Assembly: GCF_015864945.1 (NCBI RefSeq)
Contig: NZ_JADYWF010000003.1
Location: 1 to 64,000, forward strand
DNA from: Salinibacterium sp. NG253
Lineage (GTDB): Bacteria; Actinomycetota; Actinomycetes; Actinomycetales; Microbacteriaceae
DNA: 64,000 nucleotides
Direction of reading: 5' to 3'
Numbering within the stretch: position 1 is the first letter of the stretch; each line of letters starts with the position of its first letter. The notes under the pieces were generated by a model. The model searched no databases. It was given only the letters and a program-made list of their open reading frames with translations, and was not told where the DNA came from. Made by a program: the position numbers and the translations under genes. Positions 34,055 to 43,453 of this stretch are shown here, piece after piece.

Positions 34055-35232
34055 CGGGGAACCTCCAAGACGACGGTGGTTCCGGAGCCGGGAGTGGAGA
34101 ACAGTCGAGCTTGTCCGCCGACTTCTTTCAACCGTGCCACGACGGACTCTTTGAAGCCGAGGCTCGCCGAATCGACATCGTCGAGGATGAAGCCGACACC
34201 GGAGTCGGTGATCATGGCGCGAACGGTCGTGTTGTCTTCGGTGATCGTGACGTGAGCTTCGGTAACGCCGGAGTGGCGGCGAACGTTTTCGAGACACTCA
34301 GCGAGGGCGAGCAGGAAGGCGTCGAGGACGTCGCTGGGAAGCAGAACCTGGCCGGTACCGTGCCAACTGACTTCGAGTCCCATGCGGCCGAATCGCTGCT
34401 TGACTGACTCGAGCGTCGTGCCGAGCACTGTCTCACTTACGGGGGCGCTCAGGTTATAGTCGCCGGATGCTTGCGGCGTGGGGGTGGCACCGAGGCGAAG
34501 TTGACGCAGAAGTCGAGCATCGTCGCCGGCCTGCTGGCGCATGGCCTCTGCTGAAACGCCGACACCGGAGTGGGCGAGCAGCGTGAGAGTGGCCAGAACC
34601 GTGTCGTGAAGCAGGCGAGCACCCTGACGACGCTGGGCTTCGGTCTCGCTGGCTTGGCGTTCTGCGCGGTGGGCACGACCAATGCTGGCGATGCGGCGCA
34701 CGGCTTGTGGAACGCCCGAGCTAATCCAGAAGCCGATGAGGGCGGCAAGGATCCAGCCGAAGATCGCGAGGGCGAGAGTGCGCACGGGCGGCTGGAACGG
34801 TGCGAGCGAAATAATGGTGACGCTCGCTACGGCGAGAAAACTGAGGAGCAATACGATGCGGCGCAGCAGCGTGGTCGTCAAAACGATGGCAAGACAGGCG
34901 AGGGATGCTGACGAGAGTTGGGCCACGGCAGAAAGCCCTGCTTGGCTCGGCCCGCCCGGTGTGCCCGCGATAAGAAGGATTGCGATGATGCCCACCACGA
35001 ACGAGGGAATGACCCAGCCGATCGAGCGGCTGTTTCCCGTTTGGAACTGCAACACAGCCATGACCGCATAGAGCGGGAGGCACAGCAGCAGCGTCGTTGT
35101 CGACACTGCCCCCGGGATGCTCAGGCATACGACCGAAACGATCAGAAAACTAAGACTCGCTACTCGCGCAGTGCGCTGAAGTAGGCGATCTCGTTCTTTC
35201 GTAGTGAGGTCCATTTGTGGCAATGTTTGCAC
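34051..35232 (-). CDS. two-component sensor histidine kinase (NarL-system type)
   Basis: 393 residues. Five or six membrane segments (about 24-170), a short linker, a HisKA_3-like dimerisation segment with the acceptor His in GARLLHDTVLATLTLLAH, and an HATPase domain with N-box ALAECLENVRRHSG, G1 MITDSGVGF and a terminal GSGTTVVLEVP. GTG at 35232 was chosen because GAGAGG lies 8 nt upstream; ATGs at 35274 and 35214 have no ribosome site. It pairs with the response regulator at 32091. Confidence 0.85.
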   Translation of the reverse strand: MQTLPQMDLTTKERDRLLQRTARVASLSFLIVSVVCLSIPGAVSTTTLLLCLPLYAVMAVLQFQTGNSRSIGWVIPSFVVGIIAILLIAGTPGGPSQAGLSAVAQLSSASLACLAIVLTTTLLRRIVLLLSFLAVASVTIISLAPFQPPVRTLALAIFGWILAALIGFWISSGVPQAVRRIASIGRAHRAERQASETEAQRRQGARLLHDTVLATLTLLAHSGVGVSAEAMRQQAGDDARLLRQLRLGATPTPQASGDYNLSAPVSETVLGTTLESVKQRFGRMGLEVSWHGTGQVLLPSDVLDAFLLALAECLENVRRHSGVTEAHVTITEDNTTVRAMITDSGVGFILDDVDSASLGFKESVVARLKEVGGQARLFSTPGSGTTVVLEVPR

Positions 35233-35330
35233 ATTTCGTACCTCTCTCGGGGGTGACGCACCGCCGATTGTCATGAGAAAGCGACATTTTTTCGCCCAAC
35301 ACGCTCGGTGACGGACGATTCTCAGCAAAT

Positions 35331-36536
35331 TTAGAGAGCGAGTAGGCGTTCCAACTGGGCGCTCACGAGCGCATCCTCAATCAAGAAACCGTCGTGGCCG
35401 AATGGGGAATGGATGACGTGTGGCAGCGCGCCGTCGATGTTGCCAGGCAGGTGCTCGGCAATGATCTCTTGGCCGGACACGGGGAAGAGTCGATCGCTGT
35501 CGATGCCAAGCACGAGCGCGGGCATCGTGGCGCGTGCCAGTGCTTGAGCGACGGTGCCGCGACCGCGGGCAATGTCGTGGGAGCTCATTGCTTCGACGAG
35601 AGTGACGTAGCTGTTGGCATCAAAGCGGCGCGCAAACTTGTTGCCGTGAAAGTCGAGGTAGCTTTCGACGGCATAGCGGCCGCCCTTGCCCCACGGGCTC
35701 ACTTCGCTTTGCCACGTGCGGGCGAAGCGTTCATTGAGCTCGTCGGAAGAGCGGTAGTTGAGCAGTGCGAGGCGACGTGCGAGAGCGAGCCCGCGGTGGG
35801 GTCCGTCGCCATCGGCGGCGTCGTAGTACGCGCCATCCGCGAAGGCAGGATCGGTGCGCAACGACTCGACCTGAACCGAGTTGTGAGCGATCTGGTCGGC
35901 TGTGGAGACGGGCGGTGCGGCCAAAACGGCTACCTTCTCGACGCGATCAGGATGCGCGACCGCCCATTCCAGAGCGTGCATGCCCCCCATCGAGCCGCCG
36001 ATCACCGCGGCCCACTTGTCGATGCCGAGGGCATCGCTCAGGGCGACCTGCGCGGCTACCTGATCGCGGATCGTGATGAAGGGAAAGCGGGCGCCGAACT
36101 CGGCTCCGTCGGGCGCGTGAGATGCCGGACCGGTGCTGCCCTGACAGCCACCCAAGATATTGGGAGACACGACGAACCAGCGGTCTGTGTCGATGGCTTT
36201 GCCTGGGCCGACAAGATCGTTCCACCATCCGGCGGTGGCGTGCCCGTTTCCGGGGTTGCCGACAATGTGGCTATCACCGGTGAGGGCGTGGGCGACGAGA
36301 ATCGCGTTCGACGCGTCGTCGTTGAGAGTGCCGTGCGTTTCGTAAGCGATACGCGCTGAGGGAAGGCGGCGGCTGAACTCTAAAGCGAGATCGGTGATGG
36401 TGACGAACTGGCGTTGACCTACTGGATCGCCCTCGCGCCACGCGCCCGTCGCCGGGGGCTTGCCGAGGAGTGAACGCACGTTTGCGTCAGTGATGAATGC
36501 CGAAGGAACAGTGTCTTCAGGTGTCTGCCAGTCCAT
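35331..36536 (-). CDS. metX: homoserine O-acetyltransferase
   Basis: 401 residues. First step of methionine synthesis by direct sulfhydrylation: acetyl-CoA plus L-homoserine. Alpha/beta hydrolase fold with nucleophile Ser182 in VIGGSMGGMHALEWA, the family block VVSPNILGGCQGSTGP, and the catalytic Asp (GIDSDRLFP) and His (FGHDGFLIE) near the C-terminus. ATG with AAGG upstream. It lies 132 nt downstream of metY on the same strand, with a hairpin between the two that could reduce readthrough. Confidence 0.94.
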   Translation of the reverse strand: MDWQTPEDTVPSAFITDANVRSLLGKPPATGAWREGDPVGQRQFVTITDLALEFSRRLPSARIAYETHGTLNDDASNAILVAHALTGDSHIVGNPGNGHATAGWWNDLVGPGKAIDTDRWFVVSPNILGGCQGSTGPASHAPDGAEFGARFPFITIRDQVAAQVALSDALGIDKWAAVIGGSMGGMHALEWAVAHPDRVEKVAVLAAPPVSTADQIAHNSVQVESLRTDPAFADGAYYDAADGDGPHRGLALARRLALLNYRSSDELNERFARTWQSEVSPWGKGGRYAVESYLDFHGNKFARRFDANSYVTLVEAMSSHDIARGRGTVAQALARATMPALVLGIDSDRLFPVSGQEIIAEHLPGNIDGALPHVIHSPFGHDGFLIEDALVSAQLERLLAL

Positions 36537-36615
36537 GTCGCCTTAAGTATCGCGAACTATTCTGTGTGGCACGGAATTATTACGAAGCTGGTGGCTGCCG
36601 ACCGCGTTAACGAGG

Positions 36616-36653
36616 CAGTGGCGGGAGCACTCCGAAGAGCACTGCCGCCACTG
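36616..36653 (-). terminator. hairpin between metY and metX
   Basis: 9-bp perfect inverted repeat (36616-36624 with 36645-36653) with further pairing possible in the loop, 15 nt after the metY stop. No T-run follows, so partial termination or mRNA processing is more likely than a complete stop. Confidence 0.45.
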
Positions 36654-36668
36654 GTGAAGCCAGCAGTC

Positions 36669-37988
36669 TTAGACGCGGGCGCGAGCCTCTGCGGCTGTCG
36701 CGCGGGCGGCATCGAAACCGGTTTGCAGGTCGGCCTTGATGTCCTCGATGTTCTCGAGGCCCACCGAAAGACGCACCAGTCCTGGTGTGACTCCGGCGGT
36801 CAACTGCTGCTCGGGGGAGAGCTGCGAGTGGGTCGTCGATGCAGGGTGAATGATGAGGCTGCGCACGTCACCGATGTTGGCCACGTGGCTGAAGAGCTCG
36901 ACGCTGTTCACGAACGAGCGGCCAGCATCCACTCCGCCCTTGAGCTCGAAGGAGAGAACTCCACCGACACCCTTGGGCGCGTATTTGTTGGCGTTCGCGT
37001 ACCACGGGCTCGAGGGGAGTCCGGCGTAGTAAACCGTGTCAACATCGTCGTGGCCGTCGAGCCACTCGGCGATTGCCTGAGCGTTTTGCACGTGACGCTC
37101 AATGCGCAGGCTGAGTGTTTCGATGCCCTGGATGAGCGAGAAAGCACTGTCGGGGGAGATGGCCGAACCAAGGTCGCGCAGCAACTGAACGCGGGCCTTG
37201 ATGATGTACGCGATGCCATCGCCAAGAACGCCAGTGTAGCTGGCGCCGTGGTACGACGGGTCAGGCTCGGTGAGACCGGGGAACTTGTCAACGTTCTTCG
37301 ACCACTCGAACTTGCCGCCATCGACAATGACTCCACCCAGAACCGTGCCGTGACCGCCCAAGAACTTGGTGGCCGAGTGAACGATGATGTCGGCGCCGTG
37401 CTCGAACGGACGAATCAGGTACGGCGTCGCGATGGTGTTGTCGACGATGAGGGGAACACCAGCAGCGTGGGCGACGTCGGCAACGAGCTCGATGTCGAGA
37501 ACGTTGATGCGCGGGTTACCGATGGTCTCCGCGAAGAGGAGTTTGGTGTTGGGGCGGATAGCAGCTGCCCACTCGGCAGCGTCATCCTGGTTCTCAACGA
37601 AGGTGGTCTCGATGCCGAGCTTCGCGAGGGTGTACTTGAAGAGGTTGTAGGTTCCGCCGTACACAGACGACGACGAGACGATGTGGTCACCGGCCTGTGC
37701 AATGTTGAGCACGGCGAAGGTCGTTGCCGACTGGCCGGAAGCGAGCAACAGTGCTGCGGTTCCGCCTTCGAGAGCGGCTACGCGCTGCTCGACAACATCC
37801 TGGGTTGGATTCTGGATGCGGGTGTAGATGTTGCCGAATTCGGCCAGCGCGAAGAGGTTCTTGGCGTGATCCGCGTTGTTGAAGACGTACGCGGTGGTCT
37901 TGTAGATCGGTGTCGCCCGCGAGTTAGTCGTGGGGTCAGGCTGCGCGCCCGAGTGGATCTGCTTGGTTTCAAAGTTCCAGTCGCTCAC
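36669..37988 (-). CDS. metY: O-acetylhomoserine aminocarboxypropyltransferase (sulfhydrylase)
   Basis: 439 residues. PLP enzyme of the Cys/Met metabolism family that makes homocysteine from O-acetylhomoserine and sulfide. Motifs: FETKQIHSGAQPDP, YTRIQNPTQDVVEQRVAALEGG, LLFAETIGNPRINVLDI, and the PLP-lysine segment IIVHSATKFLGGHGT. GTG start with AGGAGG 5 nt upstream. metX follows on the same strand. No SAM riboswitch was found in the 100-nt upstream gap. Confidence 0.94.
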   Translation of the reverse strand: MSDWNFETKQIHSGAQPDPTTNSRATPIYKTTAYVFNNADHAKNLFALAEFGNIYTRIQNPTQDVVEQRVAALEGGTAALLLASGQSATTFAVLNIAQAGDHIVSSSSVYGGTYNLFKYTLAKLGIETTFVENQDDAAEWAAAIRPNTKLLFAETIGNPRINVLDIELVADVAHAAGVPLIVDNTIATPYLIRPFEHGADIIVHSATKFLGGHGTVLGGVIVDGGKFEWSKNVDKFPGLTEPDPSYHGASYTGVLGDGIAYIIKARVQLLRDLGSAISPDSAFSLIQGIETLSLRIERHVQNAQAIAEWLDGHDDVDTVYYAGLPSSPWYANANKYAPKGVGGVLSFELKGGVDAGRSFVNSVELFSHVANIGDVRSLIIHPASTTHSQLSPEQQLTAGVTPGLVRLSVGLENIEDIKADLQTGFDAARATAAEARARV

Positions 37989-38088
37989 GGCGGCCTCCTA
38001 GGTCGGTTGGTGGATCGGGATGTCCGCCACACTGTGAGCCTAAGCAGGCCCCGTGGGGCGGTCAATCACTCGTGAAATATGTCGTAAC

Positions 38089-39183
38089 TCAACGTTTTTT
38101 AGTAGACAGATCTGTCTCTTTGGGCAAGGGCACAAAAACCCAGTTCGGTTTGGGCTCGATTATCGGTCGGAAAATCTTCTTGATCAACGGGGTCGACAGC
38201 ACGAGAGCGATACCGATTGAGCCGAGCACCATGCTCACGAGCCACATGGCCGACGACCGTTCATCCAACAGCAGTCCGCTTTCGCGGAGCGGATAGAGGA
38301 TGAAGCTGTGCAGGAGGTACACGTACATCGTGGCTTGACCGGCATCCGCAATCCACGTGTGGCGGCGAGGGACCAGAGCGAAGAACGCTGCGCTCAACAG
38401 GATGGCGAGAGCGATGAGGCCGAGCCGGACCGCACCAGCCCACCATTGGTCTTCACCAAGGCCCTGGTAGGAGTCGTCGTAAAAGAACCAGAAACGCAGA
38501 TTGATGGTGCGCCACAGTTCGATGTTGCTGAGGATGATGGCGATCCACCCGAAGAAGATCGTGACCGCGAGTGCCCGAATGAGCAAGACCGAGCGTTCGG
38601 CGACCTTCCAGCGCTCCATGAGCTTCCACTCATTGAGTTTCCACCCCAGCACGAAGAAGGGCAGGATGCCGATGGCGCGAGAGAGCGAGAAGGTGCTGTC
38701 TACGTTGTCGAAGTACCCGACCCCGACGGAGCCGATGATTGCCCACAGCAGCGGCCAGCGCAATAGTGCGAGGTACGGAAGGACCAGGCGGAAGATACCG
38801 AGGGCGAGAAGGAACCAGAGCGTCCAACTGGGCTTCGACGGGTTGAGATCTGTCGTGCCCTCCGCGAAGAACTTCACGATTGACCAGATGGCTTCCATGA
38901 TGAAATACGGCAGCAAAATGTCGGTGAGAACCCGACGCATCTGAAGCGCCGATGGCGGTCCGGGCTTCGAAAAATACCCACTGATGATCGCGAAGGCGGG
39001 CATGTGGAACGCGTAAATAAAGAGGTACAGCGCTAAGGCGTTGTTGGAGTCGTACGTGAGCCGCTGGATGCCGTGGCCAATCACCACGAGGGTGACGGCG
39101 AGAAAGCGGGCGTTGTCCCAGTGGGGGAGTCGTACTTTGGGGGCGCGCGCAGGCGGCGAAGTGGTGAGAGAAGCTCCGGTCAT
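38089..39183 (-). CDS. acyltransferase 3 family membrane protein
   Basis: 364 residues with about ten membrane segments. It carries the acyltransferase 3 / fucose-4-O-acetylase style N-terminus WDNARFLAVTLVVIGHGIQRL and FIYAFHMPAFAIISGYF, with the usual conserved His and Arg in the first helices. These enzymes acetylate cell-surface sugars, and the substrate here is unknown. ATG at 39183 lies 7 nt after a TACACT hexamer (39191-39196, minus strand), so the mRNA is probably leaderless; an ATG at 39204 would put the -10 inside the gene. Confidence 0.8.
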   Translation of the reverse strand: MTGASLTTSPPARAPKVRLPHWDNARFLAVTLVVIGHGIQRLTYDSNNALALYLFIYAFHMPAFAIISGYFSKPGPPSALQMRRVLTDILLPYFIMEAIWSIVKFFAEGTTDLNPSKPSWTLWFLLALGIFRLVLPYLALLRWPLLWAIIGSVGVGYFDNVDSTFSLSRAIGILPFFVLGWKLNEWKLMERWKVAERSVLLIRALAVTIFFGWIAIILSNIELWRTINLRFWFFYDDSYQGLGEDQWWAGAVRLGLIALAILLSAAFFALVPRRHTWIADAGQATMYVYLLHSFILYPLRESGLLLDERSSAMWLVSMVLGSIGIALVLSTPLIKKIFRPIIEPKPNWVFVPLPKETDLSTKKR

Positions 39184-39289
39184 TCGTTGAAGTGTAATCG
39201 GCATCGCCGTGAGCTTCGTGTGGCTTTTCCCGGGTTGTGGGAACTAGATTGAACCGACAGTTCGCTGCAGAAAACCCCTCAGGAGACAT

Positions 39290-40282
39290 ATGACCACCGT
39301 GCTCGTTACTGGCGCCTCAGGCTTCATCGCCAAACACATTGTTCGCGAACTGCTGGCGAGTAACTACTCGGTGAAAGCCGCCGTGCGCTCCGGAACGCGA
39401 CAGGCTCAAGTCGAGGCTTTGTTTCCCGGTGCCGACCTGAGCTTTGTTTCCCTCGACCTGCTCTCCGACGAGGGGTGGGCCGAGGCGATGGCTGGGGTGG
39501 ATGTGCTTCTTCACACCGCGTCACCCTTCCCGGTGGATGAGCCTAAAGATCCTCAGGAGCTGATTCGTCCGGCGGTGGAGGGCACCCAGCGGGCGCTCGT
39601 CGCCGCTCAGGCTGCGGGGGTGCACCGCGTCATTCTCACCTCAAGTTGTGCCGCAATCTACAAAGATTCGGCTAAGCCGCGAATGGATGTCTCGACGCCC
39701 GCGAATTGGACGGACCCGACGCATCCCGACACCACCGCTTATGAAGCATCGAAGACCTTGGCAGAGCGAGCGGCGTGGCAGTTCGTGGCCGAGCATCCTG
39801 AAATGCAGCTCACCACGATCAACCCCGGCGCGGTCTTTGGCCCGCCGATGGATGAGCACTACGGCACTTCTTTGGCGTACGTGGAGCGCTTTCTGGGAGG
39901 TGTCGATCCGGCCTACCCCAAGTCGAATCTCCCGATTGTGGATGTGCGCGATGTTGCCCGCATGCACGTTGCAGCAATCGACAGCGCGGTAGCAATCGGC
40001 AAACGGTACCCGGCGAACGCGGGTGAGATGATGATCACCGAAGCCAGCACCGTGCTCAAAAACGCTTATCCGCAGCGCAAGATCACTACCCGGCAACTGC
40101 CCAACTGGCTCGTAAAGATTGTGGCTCCCTTTAATCCCGCGGTGCGGGCGCTGGCCGGCTCCATTCAACGCAACCTCGATGTTGATGGTTCTGATGCTCC
40201 GCGCGACCTTGGGTTCACTTACATTTCCTCCACCGACGCCATCCTGGCCTCCGCCGAATATCTGATCGCGAACGAACGCTAG
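39290..40282 (+). CDS. extended SDR, dihydroflavonol-reductase-like aldehyde reductase
   Basis: 330 residues. NAD(P)-binding Rossmann motif TGASGFIAKHIV at 7-18, substrate-side TSSCAAIY, catalytic YEASK near 147-151, and the downstream NPGAVFGPP typical of the DFR-like / NAD-dependent epimerase group. These commonly reduce aldehydes or ketones. AGGAG lies 5 nt before the ATG. It is divergent from the acyltransferase gene and is followed 69 nt later by another dehydrogenase. Confidence 0.85.
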   Translation: MTTVLVTGASGFIAKHIVRELLASNYSVKAAVRSGTRQAQVEALFPGADLSFVSLDLLSDEGWAEAMAGVDVLLHTASPFPVDEPKDPQELIRPAVEGTQRALVAAQAAGVHRVILTSSCAAIYKDSAKPRMDVSTPANWTDPTHPDTTAYEASKTLAERAAWQFVAEHPEMQLTTINPGAVFGPPMDEHYGTSLAYVERFLGGVDPAYPKSNLPIVDVRDVARMHVAAIDSAVAIGKRYPANAGEMMITEASTVLKNAYPQRKITTRQLPNWLVKIVAPFNPAVRALAGSIQRNLDVDGSDAPRDLGFTYISSTDAILASAEYLIANER

Positions 40283-40351
40283 CGAGCTCTCGGCGTGAGC
40301 GAGCGCGGCATCCGGTGGCTGGCGACTGCCCGAAGCCACTACCGTTAAAGC

Positions 40352-41125
40352 ATGGCGATCAAGCGAGTAGTAGTTACCGGCGCAAGTTCAGGAATCGGCG
40401 AAGCGACTGCACGTCGTTTTGTGAAACATGGCTGGCAGGTGGTTGCTGTCGCCCGACGGGAGGAACGGCTTGCGGCGCTCGCGGCCGACACCGGCGTCGA
40501 CACCTTCGTTGCAGACGTGACGAAACAGGATGACGTCGAGGCGCTCGCCGCCTACCTGCGTGAGCTTGGCCCCATCCATGCGCTCGTCAACAATGCCGGT
40601 GGCGCGCTCGGTGTCGCCAGTGTTGAAGAGAGCGACGCGGATGACTGGATCCGGATGTTCGACGTCAACGTCGTGGGAACCAAGCGCGTAACCAGCGCAC
40701 TCTTGCCGCTGTTGCGCGAAGCAATCGTTGAGGGCGACACGGCGAGCATCCTTATGATCACGTCAATCGCAGCCTCAGTGCCGTACGAGGGTGGCAGCGG
40801 GTATAACGCCGCTAAGTTTGCTCAGCACGCCCTCACCGCTGTGTTGCGGCTAGAGCTCGCGGGGGAGCCGATCCGGGTGATCGAGGTTGCTCCCGGCATG
40901 GTGAAGACAGAAGAATTTGCGCTCGTTCGTTTCGGCGGCGATGCAGCCAAGGCCGACACCGTCTATGACAATGTGCCCGACCCGCTGGTCGCCGATGACA
41001 TTGCCGAAGCGATCGTGCACGCTCTCGAGCTGCCGCCGTTCGTCAACCTTGACCTCGTCACGATTAAGCCGGTCGCTCAGGCGGCACCCTTCAAAATGAT
41101 CCGCGGTGAGCTGAAGGTTCGTTAG
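40352..41125 (+). CDS. classical SDR oxidoreductase (YdfG-like)
   Basis: 257 residues. VTGASSGIGEATARRF at the nucleotide site, LVNNAGGALG near 84-93, catalytic Ser in MITSIAAS and YNAAK (YxxxK), with a PGMVKTE loop. The type is close to the serine/3-hydroxy acid dehydrogenase YdfG. TACCGT (40340-40345) lies 6 nt before the ATG, fitting a leaderless mRNA. Its stop overlaps the end of the convergent MFS gene by 4 bp. Confidence 0.9.
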   Translation: MAIKRVVVTGASSGIGEATARRFVKHGWQVVAVARREERLAALAADTGVDTFVADVTKQDDVEALAAYLRELGPIHALVNNAGGALGVASVEESDADDWIRMFDVNVVGTKRVTSALLPLLREAIVEGDTASILMITSIAASVPYEGGSGYNAAKFAQHALTAVLRLELAGEPIRVIEVAPGMVKTEEFALVRFGGDAAKADTVYDNVPDPLVADDIAEAIVHALELPPFVNLDLVTIKPVAQAAPFKMIRGELKVR

Positions 41126-42651
41126 TCGTTGCTGTTTCCGGGGGCTGCCGCAGGTTCGGCGCTCTCGGTCGCAGTGTCGTCCGCTCCGGCCGCTGCTACT
41201 GGAACGAGCTCGTCGATCTCGTCCACGACATCGGCGAACGCCAGCTTCGGCACCAAGAACAGCAGCACGGCGGCGACGAGCGCGCCGGCACCACAGATCG
41301 TGAAGACCGTGAGGTAGCCGAACAGGCTTGAGGCGGTCTCCGTGACAGCGGATGCCGCTCCCGCCAGCAGAACGATCGCGAAGATCGCCGAGGCGAACGA
41401 GCCACCAATCGTCTTGGTCGTGTTGGTGAGAGCGGTTGCGATGCCGGTCTGGCCTCGCGGAGCAGCGGCTGCGGCCGCAGCGGGTAGGGCGCCGACAAGC
41501 GCACCCGAGCCAAGACCCGCGATGCTCATGTTGAGGAAGACACTCAGTGCTGTCGCGTGGAACGGCAAGAACATCAAATAGCCAGCTGCCACAAAGAAGG
41601 TGGCCACGATGAGCGCGACGCGCGGACTCTTCCACTTCGACAGAATCGGGAAGAGAAGCGCTCCCACAATCATCGAAACGAGGTAGGCGCCGATGATGTA
41701 CGAAATCTCATCCGATTCCATGCCGAGGCCATACCCGTTGATCGGGTCGGTGCCGGCGAAGGTCGCGAGCGGTGCCTGAGCGCCGAGCAAGCTAATGCCG
41801 ACGAGTCCCGCCGTGAGCTGAATGGGCCACATGCTCGGGTCGCGCAGCATCCGAAGATCGATCGCGGGGTCTTTCTGGCGCAGTTCGTAACGACCCCACG
41901 GGATGAAGGTCGCGACACCGGCGAGCATGACGAGGTAAACCCACCACGCCTCGGGCCCATTGATGCGCAAGAATGTGAGCCCCGACGTGATGAGCAGCAG
42001 GCCGATCGTGAGGATCACAAAGCCCCAGAAATCGAGAGTGCGGCCCGGCAGTGGTTTCGATTCGGGGACACCGAACAGGATCACGAAGAAGACGATGGTC
42101 ACTGCGATGGCCGGGACCATCAGTGTCTGCTGCACGTTCTCGCCGAAAGCCTTGAAGATGCGGCCGCCACCGAGGGCGCCCATGATGGCACCGGCTTCGA
42201 GAGCAACCACGAGGAATCCTGCGGCCCGACGGGTCTGTGATGCACCCATGCCAGTCACGCGTCCGCGGTCAAAGATCAGCGCGACTTCGAGCGGGAGCCA
42301 GACAACGTAGAAACCTTGCAGAGCCCACGCAATCAAGAAGCTCGTGAAGTCACCCGTGAATGCCAGCCACCAGGTTGCGCCGGCGGTCAGAACGGTCGAA
42401 ATGAGCAGGATGCGCTTGTGCCCGTGCATGTCGCCGAGCTTCGCCAAAATGGGCACCACAATGGCGCTCAGCAGCAGCTGCGCAGCTTCGAACCAGTTGA
42501 AGTCAGCATCGCGGATGCCGAGGTGATCGACAATGTCCGGGATCAGCGGGATGTAATACCCCTGAATAATTCCGCTCACCAGCTCGACAAAGAAGAGGTA
42601 GCCGATGAGGCCCATCGTGATGGCCCCGGATTTTCCGCGCAGGAATGACAT
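41122..42651 (-). CDS. MFS transporter, DHA2-like
   Basis: 509 residues with 13-14 predicted membrane segments and motif A-like KLGDMHGHKRILL after the second helix, followed by a cytoplasmic tail of about 40 residues rich in Ala, Glu and Asp. The size and topology suit multidrug-type drug:proton antiporters with 14 segments, but the substrate cannot be read from sequence. TAGCAT (42658-42663, minus strand) lies 6 nt before the ATG, indicating a leaderless mRNA. It is divergent from ung over 44 bp. Confidence 0.85.
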   Translation of the reverse strand: MSFLRGKSGAITMGLIGYLFFVELVSGIIQGYYIPLIPDIVDHLGIRDADFNWFEAAQLLLSAIVVPILAKLGDMHGHKRILLISTVLTAGATWWLAFTGDFTSFLIAWALQGFYVVWLPLEVALIFDRGRVTGMGASQTRRAAGFLVVALEAGAIMGALGGGRIFKAFGENVQQTLMVPAIAVTIVFFVILFGVPESKPLPGRTLDFWGFVILTIGLLLITSGLTFLRINGPEAWWVYLVMLAGVATFIPWGRYELRQKDPAIDLRMLRDPSMWPIQLTAGLVGISLLGAQAPLATFAGTDPINGYGLGMESDEISYIIGAYLVSMIVGALLFPILSKWKSPRVALIVATFFVAAGYLMFLPFHATALSVFLNMSIAGLGSGALVGALPAAAAAAAPRGQTGIATALTNTTKTIGGSFASAIFAIVLLAGAASAVTETASSLFGYLTVFTICGAGALVAAVLLFLVPKLAFADVVDEIDELVPVAAAGADDTATESAEPAAAPGNSND

Positions 42652-42695
42652 GAACGGATGCTATCGGTAGACAGGGCGCGCATTAGCGTAGTGAC

Positions 42696-43376
42696 ATGGA
42701 CTTGAGCAGTGTCGACCCCGGGTGGTCTCGCGAATTACACCCGTTAGAGGGTCAACTGAAGGCGATCACGACGTTCCTTGACGCTGAAACTGCTGCCGGG
42801 CGGCCGTGGCTTCCCCAACCGGATGTCGTACTGCGCGCCTTCGAAGCGCCCTTCGATGACGTGCGGGTGCTCATCGTCGGCCAAGACCCGTATCCGACGC
42901 CCGGGCACGCCGTGGGGCTCGCGTTCTCGGCCGACCGGGCGGTGCGACCGCTACCGCGGAGCCTCGCCAACATCTACAAGGAACTGAACGACGACCTCGG
43001 CATCCCGCCCGCAGCGCACCCCGATCTGAGCGCGTGGCAACGCCAAGGCGTGCTGTTGCTTAACAGGGTGCTGACGGTGCAGGCGGGCCAGACGGGCTCC
43101 CATCGTCGTCACGGCTGGGAAGAGATTACGGCCCACGCGATTCGGGCGCTCGCGGCGAGGCCGCAACCACTCGTTGCCGTGTTGTGGGGCAAGGATGCGG
43201 CATCCGTTGCGCCGTTGCTTGGAGATACGCCAGTCGTTATTAGCGCGCACCCGAGCCCGCTGTCTGCGAGCCGTGGATTCTTCGGCTCGAAGCCTTTCAG
43301 CCGAGTGAACGCTGCGCTCGAGGCACAGGGGGCAGCGTCAATTGATTGGCGAATTGACCCGTCACCAGCCCCATAA
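42696..43376 (+). CDS. ung: uracil-DNA glycosylase, family 1
   Basis: 226 residues. Removes uracil from DNA. Catalytic Asp64 in [18 protein letters not shown] and His185 in [19 protein letters not shown], the two hallmarks of family 1. TAGCGT (42684-42689) lies 6 nt before the ATG, so translation may be leaderless. A hairpin follows its stop. Confidence 0.95.
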   Translation: MDLSSVDPGWSRELHPLEGQLKAITTFLDAETAAGRPWLPQPDVVLRAFEAPFDDVRVLIVGQDPYPTPGHAVGLAFSADRAVRPLPRSLANIYKELNDDLGIPPAAHPDLSAWQRQGVLLLNRVLTVQAGQTGSHRRHGWEEITAHAIRALAARPQPLVAVLWGKDAASVAPLLGDTPVVISAHPSPLSASRGFFGSKPFSRVNAALEAQGAASIDWRIDPSPAP

Positions 43377-43383
43377 AATGAGA

Positions 43384-43407
43384 GTCTCGTCGCCCTCGGG
43401 GCGAGAC
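43384..43407 (+). terminator. terminator after ung
   Basis: GTCTCG (43384-43389) pairs with CGAGAC (43402-43407), with more G-C pairing in between, followed by CAGTTTT. It lies 7 nt after the ung stop. Confidence 0.65.
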
Positions 43408-43453
43408 AGTTTTCACCACACACCTTTTTTGTCACGACACCTCGGGAGCAGCC

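Noticed and set aside
36564-38075. 503-residue plus-strand ORF over metY
   Set aside because: Although long, it is the exact antisense frame of metY, which has all PLP-enzyme motifs.
37989-38088. SAM riboswitch upstream of metY
   Set aside because: No SAM-I, SAM-II or SAM-IV core could be found in the 100-nt gap.
39239-39262. GGGAAC-N15-GTT as an ECF promoter for the gene at 39290
   Set aside because: Position is right, but the spacing is shorter than the usual consensus and a chance match is likely; left unannotated.
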